This document shows, piece by piece, positions 1 to 5,680 of a stretch of DNA of 6,650 bases. The DNA comes from an archaeon (lineage in GTDB: Archaea; Thermoproteota; Nitrososphaeria; Nitrososphaerales; Nitrosopumilaceae). Where the stretch lies: the NCBI GenBank assembly GCA_021824845.1, contig JAKAJY010000059.1, positions 1-6,650 of the forward strand, in the 5' to 3' direction. The translations under genes and the position numbers were made by a program. Numbering within the stretch: position 1 is the stretch's first letter; each line of letters opens with the position of its first letter. Below the pieces are notes generated by a model that saw nothing but the letters and a program-made list of their open reading frames with translations, was not told the origin of the DNA and made no database searches.

Positions 1-1373
1 TTTAATGAAGAATATGTATCCAAAAATTCGTCTGTAAAGACCTCACTCAAAAATCCACTATCTGAACACAATGCATCCAGTGACTCCTTTAATGTGTGAG
101 GGAGGAATTTGACATTGTATTCTCTGCGTTTTTGAGGCGTCATGGAATATACATTTTCTTCAATTGGGTTTCCGGGATCAATTTTTCTTTTTATTCCATC
201 CAAACCTGCAAGTAAAATCGCAGCTTCTAGTAGATAGATGTTGGCTGTTGGATCTGGAACCCTGTACTCCAGGCGTTTTGTCTCACTGTGCCTGTTGAAT
301 GTTTTTGGAATTCTTATCGCAGCAGTTCTGTTGCTTAGGCCCCAACATATTCCAATTGGAGCCTCGTATCCTGGTATCAATCGTTTGTAGGAGTTTGTAG
401 TTGGGTTTGAGATGGCGCACAATGCAAATGCATGATCTAGTATGCCGCCGATATAGTATCTAGCAGTCTGACTCAAACCAGTATTGCTATCGTCTTGATC
501 GTAAAACATGTTTTGTGAATTTGAAAATATGCTATGATGTATGTGCATTGCTGATGCATTATCGCCGTAAATTGGTTTTGGCATAAATGTGGCAACTTTT
601 CCACAATGTCTTGATTTAACTTTGATCAGGTTCTTGATGGATGTGATCTTATCACCCATTGCAGTCATCTGATCATGTTGTATGTTGATTTCACACTGGC
701 CAGAAGTTGCAACTTCGTGATGGTGAGCTTCCACGTTGACATCAAAATACCTGTGAATGTCATCGCAAATGTCTTTTCGCATTATATCTAACGTATCTTT
801 TGGTTTTGCAGTGTAGTATCCCTCCTTAAGATTCAGTGATGTATTTTCCTGCGACCATGGTGCCTCAACAGACTTTATTGAATATCCAACTGTTCCAGAT
901 GACCACATGGAATTTGCAGCAGGAAATAGCCTGATAGAATCAAAGACAAAAAATTCTATCTCTGGACCAAATCTGGCCTGCGTAAAGCCATACTTTTCCA
1001 GCTCTGCTTGTGCTTTGTATGCTATTCCACGAGAATCCTTGCTGAATCTGCCAATTTTATTGTCTTTTTTATCATAAATGTTAACAAAGATACGAGCGGT
1101 TTTTCTATTCTCATCGTAATATGGTGGAAGCTCTCTTAGGGTTGATACATCTGGTATCAATAGCAAATCCGAATCATCCGCGGATTTGAAACCACGAATT
1201 GAACTCGCATCTAGTTTTTGTAGGCCGTTGTGAAAATGATCCTCGTTTAAAGAATATGATGGTATGCTAAGTGAATGAAGATCCCCAAAAATATCGACAA
1301 ACCACAACTCCACAAACTCAAATCGTTTTTGTCGAATTTGCGATATTACATCACTAATTAAAGTTTCAAGCAA
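1..1373 (-). CDS. glnA: Type I glutamine synthetase paralogue, 3' end cut by the window
   Basis: This enzyme should join ammonia to glutamate, or a close analogue, using ATP in the cytoplasm. 457 codons are present and roughly 20-30 C-terminal residues are missing at the left edge. Landmarks in order: LDASSIRGF (Asp55, the ammonium-site Asp), GPEIEFF (Glu138 and Glu140, metal ligands), EAHHHEVATSGQCEI (Glu220 and Glu228), NASAMH (Asn272, His277), YKRLIPGYEAP (Arg331, Glu337), NRTAAIRIP (Arg349) and EYR (Glu369, Arg371). All catalytic positions are kept. The usual NGSGMH loop reads NASAMH and the usual NPYLAF reads NIYLLE, so this looks like a divergent paralogue rather than the housekeeping copy. 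The start is inferred to be TTG: an in-frame TAG lies two codons upstream, no ATG is available before the conserved WFVD segment, and GAGGT sits 11 bases before the TTG. It begins 1 base after the stop of the RAM gene, so translation is probably coupled. Family assignment is near certain; the substrate is open. Confidence 0.93.
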   Translation of the reverse strand, partial: MLETLISDVISQIRQKRFEFVELWFVDIFGDLHSLSIPSYSLNEDHFHNGLQKLDASSIRGFKSADDSDLLLIPDVSTLRELPPYYDENRKTARIFVNIYDKKDNKIGRFSKDSRGIAYKAQAELEKYGFTQARFGPEIEFFVFDSIRLFPAANSMWSSGTVGYSIKSVEAPWSQENTSLNLKEGYYTAKPKDTLDIMRKDICDDIHRYFDVNVEAHHHEVATSGQCEINIQHDQMTAMGDKITSIKNLIKVKSRHCGKVATFMPKPIYGDNASAMHIHHSIFSNSQNMFYDQDDSNTGLSQTARYYIGGILDHAFALCAISNPTTNSYKRLIPGYEAPIGICWGLSNRTAAIRIPKTFNRHSETKRLEYRVPDPTANIYLLEAAILLAGLDGIKRKIDPGNPIEENVYSMTPQKRREYNVKFLPHTLKESLDALCSDSGFLSEVFTDEFLDTYSSL

Positions 1374-1374
1374 C

Positions 1375-1659
1375 CTATCCTAGAACCTCGTCGTCTAAGC
1401 TTGAGCGAAGCGTTAATGTGTATTTTACATCATCTATTGACCTAATTTCGTGCATCAGTGTTCTTTTGAGTTCTTCATTAGAGTCAGCCTCGAGCGTTAT
1501 TATCAAGTCGTATGCTCCATCTGTTTTCTGTATCTGCGAAACTGAATTGATCTTACTTATCTTCTCAAATGCCGAATCAATTTTTCCATCAACACAGCTA
1601 ATCAAAATAAAGATTTTCACTCTCTGAGCAGTCTTGCCATTGTTTTTTGTAATGCTCAT
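1375..1659 (-). CDS. Stand-alone Lrp/AsnC-type ligand-binding (RAM) domain protein
   Basis: This 94-residue protein consists of a single RAM (AsnC C-terminal) domain with no helix-turn-helix. After a polar N-terminus, residues 14-22 form the first strand (VKIFILISC), a helix follows, the GAYDLIITLEA segment at 48-58 carries the family's G-x-YD motif, a second helix runs about 61-74, and the last strand is VKYTLTL (78-84). In Lrp/AsnC proteins this fold oligomerises and binds amino acids. Stand-alone versions can bind effectors or partner with full-length regulators, and they cannot bind DNA alone. The start overlaps the MscS stop as ATGA and is preceded by GAGG 8 bases upstream. Its place between a channel gene and an amino-acid ligase gene suggests sensing of an amino acid of this pathway (glutamine, glutamate or a beta isomer). 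That ligand is inference. Confidence 0.85.
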   Translation of the reverse strand: MSITKNNGKTAQRVKIFILISCVDGKIDSAFEKISKINSVSQIQKTDGAYDLIITLEADSNEELKRTLMHEIRSIDDVKYTLTLRSSLDDEVLG

Positions 1660-2504
1660 TTTGTTGCCTCAAATGATTTTGTTTTGTCTGCATAGTGAAT
1701 GACACGTTGAGGGAATGGGATCTCAATTCCCGCCTCGTCAATCTCTTTTTTGATTTCTTTTAATAAAATTGGTCCAACATTATCCCATTCATCCCTTGGA
1801 ATCCATGCTAGCACTTTGAGATTGATACTAGAGTCAGCAAGCTGCTCTGTCCAAACTTCGGGTTTTGGCTCACTTAATACGTATGCAAGTTTTGATACTG
1901 CTTTTTTTATGACTGAAATAGTATGATCAATGTCTTCTTTGTACGCTATTCCTAAGGCCACCTCTAATCTTCTAACCTCACTCCCAGAAACATTTCTTAT
2001 TTCTGAGGTGAATATTTTTTCATTAGGAACACGCATTATGGAGCCATCAAAGAGCTTTATTCTTGTGGAAAAAATTGTAATATCCATTAATTTTCCATAC
2101 GTGTTACTTTGGGGAATTTCTATTAGATCTCCTGTTTTTGCTGGCCTATCAAACATCAGAAATATTCCGGAGAATAGGTTGGAGACTACTGACTGCGCCG
2201 CAAAACCGATCACTATACCAAATATTCCACCTGCGACCATCAACCCACTCAAGTCAATTCCCTGACTCGTAATGACTGCGAGTAGAGCGATTATAATGAT
2301 TCCATAATAGATTAATTTGTATAAATTTGCCGCTACGTTTCCTGGAAGATTTGCGGCAAAATACTTTTTGAATAGAGTTCCAATTATTCTTGCAGCAACT
2401 ACTCCAACTACCATGATTATTATCCCAACGAGAAGTGATGTTACTGATACCTGACTACCAAACAGATTGATGGTTGTCGAGTCTGAAAAAATTTCAAAAA
2501 CCAT
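1656..2504 (-). CDS. mscS: MscS-family small-conductance mechanosensitive channel
   Basis: This 282-residue membrane protein is of MscS type, which opens under membrane tension and releases small solutes during hypo-osmotic shock. Three membrane segments are visible at about 20-43, 61-82 and 88-118. The last has the pore-helix pattern GGIFGIVIGFAAQSVVSNLF followed by a DRP turn. A beta domain follows (GDLIEI, residues 125-130, and VPNEKIFTSEIRN at 159-171), then an alpha/beta domain ending in the characteristic IEIPFPQRVIHY (260-271). The length equals that of the basic family type, so no extra sensor domain is fused. Its ATG overlaps the stop of the upstream DUF432 gene as TAATG, with GGAG further upstream, and its own stop overlaps the RAM gene start. 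Sharing an operon with an aminomutase and a glutamine synthetase suggests it handles an amino-acid-type osmolyte, which is inference. Confidence 0.95.
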   Translation of the reverse strand: MVFEIFSDSTTINLFGSQVSVTSLLVGIIIMVVGVVAARIIGTLFKKYFAANLPGNVAANLYKLIYYGIIIIALLAVITSQGIDLSGLMVAGGIFGIVIGFAAQSVVSNLFSGIFLMFDRPAKTGDLIEIPQSNTYGKLMDITIFSTRIKLFDGSIMRVPNEKIFTSEIRNVSGSEVRRLEVALGIAYKEDIDHTISVIKKAVSKLAYVLSEPKPEVWTEQLADSSINLKVLAWIPRDEWDNVGPILLKEIKKEIDEAGIEIPFPQRVIHYADKTKSFEATK

Positions 2505-3274
2505 TACTCAAATCCCATCTCCATTGAAAACTTATAATCTGTTTTTTCTATGTCTCTTGGGGCAAATCTCCAATCCACTGGTTTTACAATTGGATCTTGT
2601 ATTGTCTCAATTACATGCAGGCCTACTCTGTTTTTTATTGTTGCTTGCAGGCCGTCCATGATTGTTTCATTGTTGTGATAATACAGATCATGATCAGTTA
2701 CCGGAAAGACAATTTTTCCAATCGTCGCTGATTCGTGTAATTCGTTTATGATGGTTAATTTAAAGCGTGCATGCATGAATGGGGTTGGTGTGTTGTTCTC
2801 ATTTACTGAAGTCGTGTAGTATTTACAGAGCCTGCCATCTTCTGGCGTCCCATAGAGCCCAAAGCGGGAATTGAGTGGATCACAACTAAAAAAATCAAGG
2901 CCACTGGGCATATCTTGAGTGATTAGGAAAATGCCGATTTCTATTGGAATGAAGATCTCAATTTGCATTGTCGAGTTTTTCTCGATGAATAGTGACTCAT
3001 CAAATCTTATGAAGAAGAAATCTGTTTTGCGTGAAGGCGTATGTACTGGTAAAACTGGTGCGATCTCGATCTGAGATGTTTGATTTGTCTGGATGATTTT
3101 TTTTATTATGCTGTCTGAATTACGAACATATGAAAACTTGCCATCACCGATATCTTCTAGTGTGATTGTGTTGTTTGGTACACTCAGAACCATTCTATCC
3201 TCAAGGTGATGCGGTCCGAATTTTGAAAATACGGAATTTTTTAGAGATTCATTATGGGAAATTTCGATTTTCAT
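2504..3274 (-). CDS. DUF432 family protein, function unknown
   Basis: This 256-residue soluble protein has no signal peptide or membrane segment. It resembles the archaeal DUF432 family, from segments such as KTDFFFIRFDESLFIEKN (83-100), FIPIEIGIFLI (108-118) and FGLYGTPEDGRLCKYYTT (138-155), the last being the most diagnostic. The alternating hydrophobic pattern suggests a mostly beta-strand protein. The family has no known biochemical role. The ATG is fixed by an in-frame TAA immediately upstream. GAGGTG lies 15 bases before it, rather far for a ribosome binding site. The start overlaps the stop of a possible mini-ORF as ATGA, and the end overlaps the MscS start by one base. That single-base coupling suggests it works with the channel, perhaps as a cytoplasmic partner or modulator; this is inference. 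The family name is from memory of its motifs. Confidence 0.7.
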   Translation of the reverse strand: MKIEISHNESLKNSVFSKFGPHHLEDRMVLSVPNNTITLEDIGDGKFSYVRNSDSIIKKIIQTNQTSQIEIAPVLPVHTPSRKTDFFFIRFDESLFIEKNSTMQIEIFIPIEIGIFLITQDMPSGLDFFSCDPLNSRFGLYGTPEDGRLCKYYTTSVNENNTPTPFMHARFKLTIINELHESATIGKIVFPVTDHDLYYHNNETIMDGLQATIKNRVGLHVIETIQDPIVKPVDWRFAPRDIEKTDYKFSMEMGFE

Positions 3275-3333
3275 TTAGTTTCTGTGTAACACCTCAGCGA
3301 AATTCCGATTCTATGGTCCAATTCGTCCTTCAT
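3271..3333 (-). CDS. Possible 20-residue mini-ORF bridging two genes
   Basis: This short frame encodes 20 residues, beginning MKDELDHRIG and ending CYTETK. Its ATG overlaps the stop of the cysteine-rich protein as ATGA, and its TGA overlaps the ATG of the DUF432 gene, again as ATGA. It therefore exactly fills the gap between them. No ribosome binding site precedes it, so it could be read only by coupled re-initiation or by a -1 frameshift from the upstream frame, which would make a 74-residue fusion. It also contains the GAGGTG that may serve the DUF432 start. It may be a coupling peptide, the displaced C-terminus of the upstream protein, or chance. Such a perfect fit is suggestive but not proof. 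Confidence 0.28.
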   Translation of the reverse strand: MKDELDHRIGISLRCYTETK

Positions 3334-3494
3334 CTCAGAAAATCAAACTTTTGTTGTATGGAAAAACATCTGCATGGATTCTCTTTTTCGTTTAGACATT
3401 TGATGCAGATGTGTTTTGTTGTTTGCCTGCATGTGCCGCATGTGGCAAACACACCTAATTGACCATTACACAAACTGCAAACATCAAGGCTCAT
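3330..3494 (-). CDS. Small cysteine-rich zinc-ribbon protein (54 aa)
   Basis: This 54-residue protein has eight cysteines in four pairs: CSLC (6, 9), CGTC (19, 22), CIKC (30, 33) and CRC (41, 43), with His28 between. The spacing fits two zinc knuckles or one treble-clef-like pair, so it probably binds one or two zinc ions. After residue 44 it ends in a short non-cysteine tail. The ATG is preferred because AGGTG lies 6 bases upstream, overlapping the TAG of the aminomutase gene; an in-frame GTG three codons earlier is a possible alternative start. It sits 9 bases after the aminomutase gene and just before the mini-ORF and DUF432 gene, on the same transcript. No other frame in this stretch has comparable features. 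I do not recognise a named family. Possible roles are a regulator, an RNA- or DNA-binding protein, or an accessory to the radical-SAM enzyme. Confidence 0.7.
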   Translation of the reverse strand: MSLDVCSLCNGQLGVFATCGTCRQTTKHICIKCLNEKENPCRCFSIQQKFDFLR

Positions 3495-3503
3495 TTTCTG
3501 CAC

Positions 3504-4979
3504 CTATGGGAACTTGTGGCCCCTGATCTTCCAGTGGTAGGGACCCATTCTATCCTCAAAATTGTTCTTTACGTTGTTTATTGATGATATGATGCGGGAT
3601 TTTTTCCTTTTTGCATCGGATGACCTCTTATTCCTTTTGTTACTTCCCTCCCAATTTTCCTCAAAAAAGAACCTCTTTCCAGAAAATGGCTTTAACTCAT
3701 CAATCCATATTGCGTCCTCATCATACTTTGCCAAAAATGGTCTCTGAACCCACTGCGGATTTCTTCCTTGCAGGAATCTCAGAACAATTGCCCTTTTTCT
3801 TCCAATATCTACCGTTCCAAGCACTTGAATCTTGCCTGGCCCTGCAGACATGCTTGGGCCACGTACAGTCCTTGCAAGTCCGCTCACCATTTGATATGCA
3901 TCCCGAAATATTCCCTGTGCCCTCACCAGTGAAACTCCGAAATATTCTTGCGCTCCGGTGTCCCTTGTCACAAACATGTAGTATGGTATGCATCCGAGGC
4001 TGACTTGTTTTTGCCACATGTCGGCCCAAATTTGCGGCTCGTCATTTATGTGAGCAAGAATAGGCGACTGTGTCCTTATTTGTGCTCCTGTTTTTCGTAC
4101 TCTATGAATGGCATTTCTTACTGCTTTGGTTGAAAGCTCAGCTGGATGATTAAAGTGGGCCATAAATGCAAGATGTCTTCCTTTCTTTGTCACCCTCTCA
4201 AGTAGGGATAGTGTCTCATCTGCATCTTGGTCTGTTAGAAACTTGTATGGCCAATACGAAAGTGACTTTGTGCCAATTCGAATCGTCTTGAGATTTGGTA
4301 GATCCGCATCAAGCAATGAATCAATGTATTTGGCAAGAACCTGGGACTTCATGATGAGTGGATCGCCTCCGGTAAAAAGTACGTCTGTTACCTCCGGATG
4401 TTCTTTTAAGTATGATACCAAGTGATCTACTTCATTGCTTGCAAACTTTAGCTCCTCGATTCCAACAAACTGTGGCCATCTAAAACAAAATGTACAGTAT
4501 GCATGGCACGTCTGGCCTTGGCTTGGGAAAAACAAAACAGTCTCTTTGTATTTGTGCTGCATTCCGTACAGTTTTGTTCCGTCCTTTAGGTGTGGGATGT
4601 TGTGTTCCATTTGTCCTGCAGGGTGCGGATTCAGCTGGTATCGAATCCTGTTTGCAATTGACTGTATGGTTTTTTTGTCCTTACCTTCTTTTAACGCAGT
4701 GGCCATCTCCTGATAGTGACTTTCTGCAAGCATGCCTTTTTGGGGAAATGTCAGAATGAACATTGGATCGACAAGAGGTTCACTCCAATCAATGAGGTTG
4801 TCCACCACGTAATTGTTGGTCTTAAAAGGCAGTACATTACCCACAACCTCAATTTCAAACTGTTTTTTTTCAGAGAGATTGTGAATCTGGGGAATCTCCC
4901 TAAAGTTGGACAGATTGTATGGTACGTATCTTGGCGATTCGTATTCTGACCATGCTGTTTCCTGCAACCTTGCGGACAT
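3504..4979 (-). CDS. Radical-SAM, PLP-dependent amino acid 2,3-aminomutase (lysine/glutamate aminomutase family)
   Basis: Members of this family move the alpha-amino group of an amino acid to the beta carbon, using S-adenosylmethionine, a [4Fe-4S] cluster and pyridoxal phosphate. The cluster motif CHAYCTFC places cysteines at 158, 162 and 165; FTGGDPL (202-208) is the SAM-contacting GGxP-like segment; GPGK has the PLP lysine at 383. Arg167, two residues after the third cysteine, matches the lysine aminomutase arginine that holds the substrate carboxylate. The positions of that enzyme's two side-chain aspartates are Arg339 and Ser376 here, so lysine is an unlikely substrate and an acidic one such as glutamate is favoured (inference). 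Length is 491 residues, with an N-terminal extension of about 100 residues and a basic tail (444-491) beyond the core. It is first in the operon, with a TATA-like box about 28 bases before the ATG. EpmB-like protein modification is a less likely alternative. Confidence 0.9.
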   Translation of the reverse strand: MSARLQETAWSEYESPRYVPYNLSNFREIPQIHNLSEKKQFEIEVVGNVLPFKTNNYVVDNLIDWSEPLVDPMFILTFPQKGMLAESHYQEMATALKEGKDKKTIQSIANRIRYQLNPHPAGQMEHNIPHLKDGTKLYGMQHKYKETVLFFPSQGQTCHAYCTFCFRWPQFVGIEELKFASNEVDHLVSYLKEHPEVTDVLFTGGDPLIMKSQVLAKYIDSLLDADLPNLKTIRIGTKSLSYWPYKFLTDQDADETLSLLERVTKKGRHLAFMAHFNHPAELSTKAVRNAIHRVRKTGAQIRTQSPILAHINDEPQIWADMWQKQVSLGCIPYYMFVTRDTGAQEYFGVSLVRAQGIFRDAYQMVSGLARTVRGPSMSAGPGKIQVLGTVDIGRKRAIVLRFLQGRNPQWVQRPFLAKYDEDAIWIDELKPFSGKRFFFEENWEGSNKRNKRSSDAKRKKSRIISSINNVKNNFEDRMGPYHWKIRGHKFP

Positions 4980-5001
4980 TGCAAACAGATCTCACCCATG
5001 A

Positions 5002-5014
5002 TTGTTAAGTGTGC
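5002..5014 (-). promoter_or_regulatory. TATA-like box for the aminomutase operon
   Basis: On the minus strand the sequence reads GCACACTTAACAA, with the TTAA centred about 28 bases before the ATG at 4979. That spacing fits archaeal leaderless transcription starting at or near the ATG. GGTGAG, 12-14 bases before the ATG, could act as a ribosome binding site if transcription starts further upstream. The box shares ACACTT(T)AA with the box of the divergent RHH gene. Confidence 0.45.
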
Positions 5015-5040
5015 TGAAATCATTGGTCTGTTTTTGGTTA

Positions 5041-5070
5041 TTTGTAATCATTTGTAATTACTTGTAATCG
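5041..5070. repeat. Three tandem 10-bp repeats, candidate operator
   Basis: TTTGTAATCA, TTTGTAATTA and CTTGTAATCG follow one another without spacers, sharing the core TTGTAAT in each 10-base unit. The period is close to one helical turn, so the same face of DNA is presented three times. Ribbon-helix-helix dimers often bind this way, side by side. The centre also holds an 8-base palindrome, GTAATTAC, at 5054-5061. The array lies between the two divergent promoters, about 20 bases upstream of the TATA-like box of the RHH gene and about 33 bases upstream of the operon's box. The RHH protein is the obvious candidate ligand, by inference. Confidence 0.6.
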
Positions 5071-5085
5071 TTATTGCCAAAAAAA

Positions 5086-5098
5086 CACTTTAAGCATT
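5086..5098 (+). promoter_or_regulatory. TATA-like box for the RHH gene
   Basis: ACACTTTAAGCAT is centred about 29 bases before the ATG at 5120 and is preceded by an A-rich stretch suitable for a BRE element. The spacing predicts a leaderless or nearly leaderless mRNA. A weak GGAA lies about 11 bases before the ATG, and no good ribosome binding site is seen. Confidence 0.45.
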
Positions 5099-5119
5099 AA
5101 AAACAAGGAAAGTTGGATC

Positions 5120-5677
5120 ATGTCAGAAGATATCAAAAATGAAAAAACCGAGACGATCACGGCAAGAATACACAAAAAAACACTTGACAAGCTGAGATCA
5201 TATGCAAAATCGGAAAACATCACAATAAACTCCGCAATAAACCAGCTTCTCTCGCATGCTGTGGATTGGGACGTGGTTGCCGCAAAAACCGGTTGGATTC
5301 CAGTTCCAAAGGATGTCCTGATGGCGTATTTTGAAAAAATCGATGATCAAACCATAATGGATGTTGCCGAGATGGTAGGACAAAATGTCCCAAAGGATAT
5401 GCTGCTTGCAATGCGCGGAAAAATCGATGTTGGGGAATGGATATCGATTCTCAGAAGCAGGGCAAAGGCTGCTGGATTTCATTTCAGCGAAATCATCGAA
5501 GATGATAATGTCAAGTTTGTGATGAAGCATGATATGGGAATGAAATGGTCGATCTATTTTCAGACTTACTATTATTCTGCATTCAAGACACTTGGCGCGT
5601 CAATAGAGTGTAGCTTGACAAACAATGCAATTTCATATCAAATCAGCACAAAGGATTATGATCCAAAAAAAATCTAA
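5120..5677 (+). CDS. Ribbon-helix-helix DNA-binding protein with an unrecognised C-terminal domain
   Basis: This 185-residue protein starts with an RHH (Arc/CopG-type) DNA-binding domain: strand ETITARI (11-17), helix A about 18-31, and helix B about 36-48 after the ITINSAIN turn. Residues 49-125 are a mostly helical region (DWDVVAAKTGWIPVPKD, then a helix around 76-98). The C-terminal part (129-176) contains VKFVMKHDMGMKWSIYFQTY and a final strand pair, and looks like a small alpha/beta sensor or dimerisation domain that I cannot name. RHH proteins dimerise and insert their two-stranded sheet into the major groove, usually as repressors. It is transcribed divergently from the aminomutase operon, with three tandem repeats in the shared 140-base region, so control of its own gene and of the operon is likely (inference). 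The 3' end lies 3 bases from the PAC2 gene stop. Confidence 0.82.
   Translation: MSEDIKNEKTETITARIHKKTLDKLRSYAKSENITINSAINQLLSHAVDWDVVAAKTGWIPVPKDVLMAYFEKIDDQTIMDVAEMVGQNVPKDMLLAMRGKIDVGEWISILRSRAKAAGFHFSEIIEDDNVKFVMKHDMGMKWSIYFQTYYYSAFKTLGASIECSLTNNAISYQISTKDYDPKKI
5665..5672 (-). terminator. T8 run downstream of the PAC2-family gene
   Basis: On the minus strand eight consecutive T residues begin 9 bases after the PAC2-family stop codon. Archaeal RNA polymerase can stop at such U-rich tracts without a hairpin. The tract lies inside the last codons of the convergent RHH gene (the Pro-Lys-Lys-Ile end), so the two genes share this DNA. Confidence 0.4.
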
Positions 5678-5680
5678 ATC

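Noticed and set aside
1930..2265. 111-codon plus-strand frame opposite the MscS gene
   Set aside because: It is a shadow of the MscS coding sequence, with no ribosome binding site or promoter.
3166..3462. 98-codon plus-strand frame spanning the DUF432 start and the cysteine-rich gene
   Set aside because: It lies antisense to two better supported minus-strand genes, has no start signal, and its cysteines are by-products of the opposite strand.
3611..4003. 130-codon plus-strand frame opposite the aminomutase
   Set aside because: It is antisense to conserved coding sequence, with low-complexity composition and no recognisable motif.
3721..4029. 102-codon minus-strand frame inside the aminomutase gene
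   Set aside because: It is an alternative frame within strongly conserved aminomutase coding sequence (PLP lysine region), with no independent domain or start signal.
3504..4979. Lysine 2,3-aminomutase for N-epsilon-acetyl-beta-lysine synthesis
   Set aside because: The residues that bind the lysine side chain are replaced by Arg and Ser, and no acetyltransferase of the AblB type is in the operon.
4751..5023. 90-codon minus-strand frame starting upstream of the aminomutase, with a CLQCPQGC segment
   Set aside because: It overlaps the aminomutase in another frame, and its TATA-like box would fall inside it. The cysteine cluster reads through the conserved gene's start region and has no family pattern.
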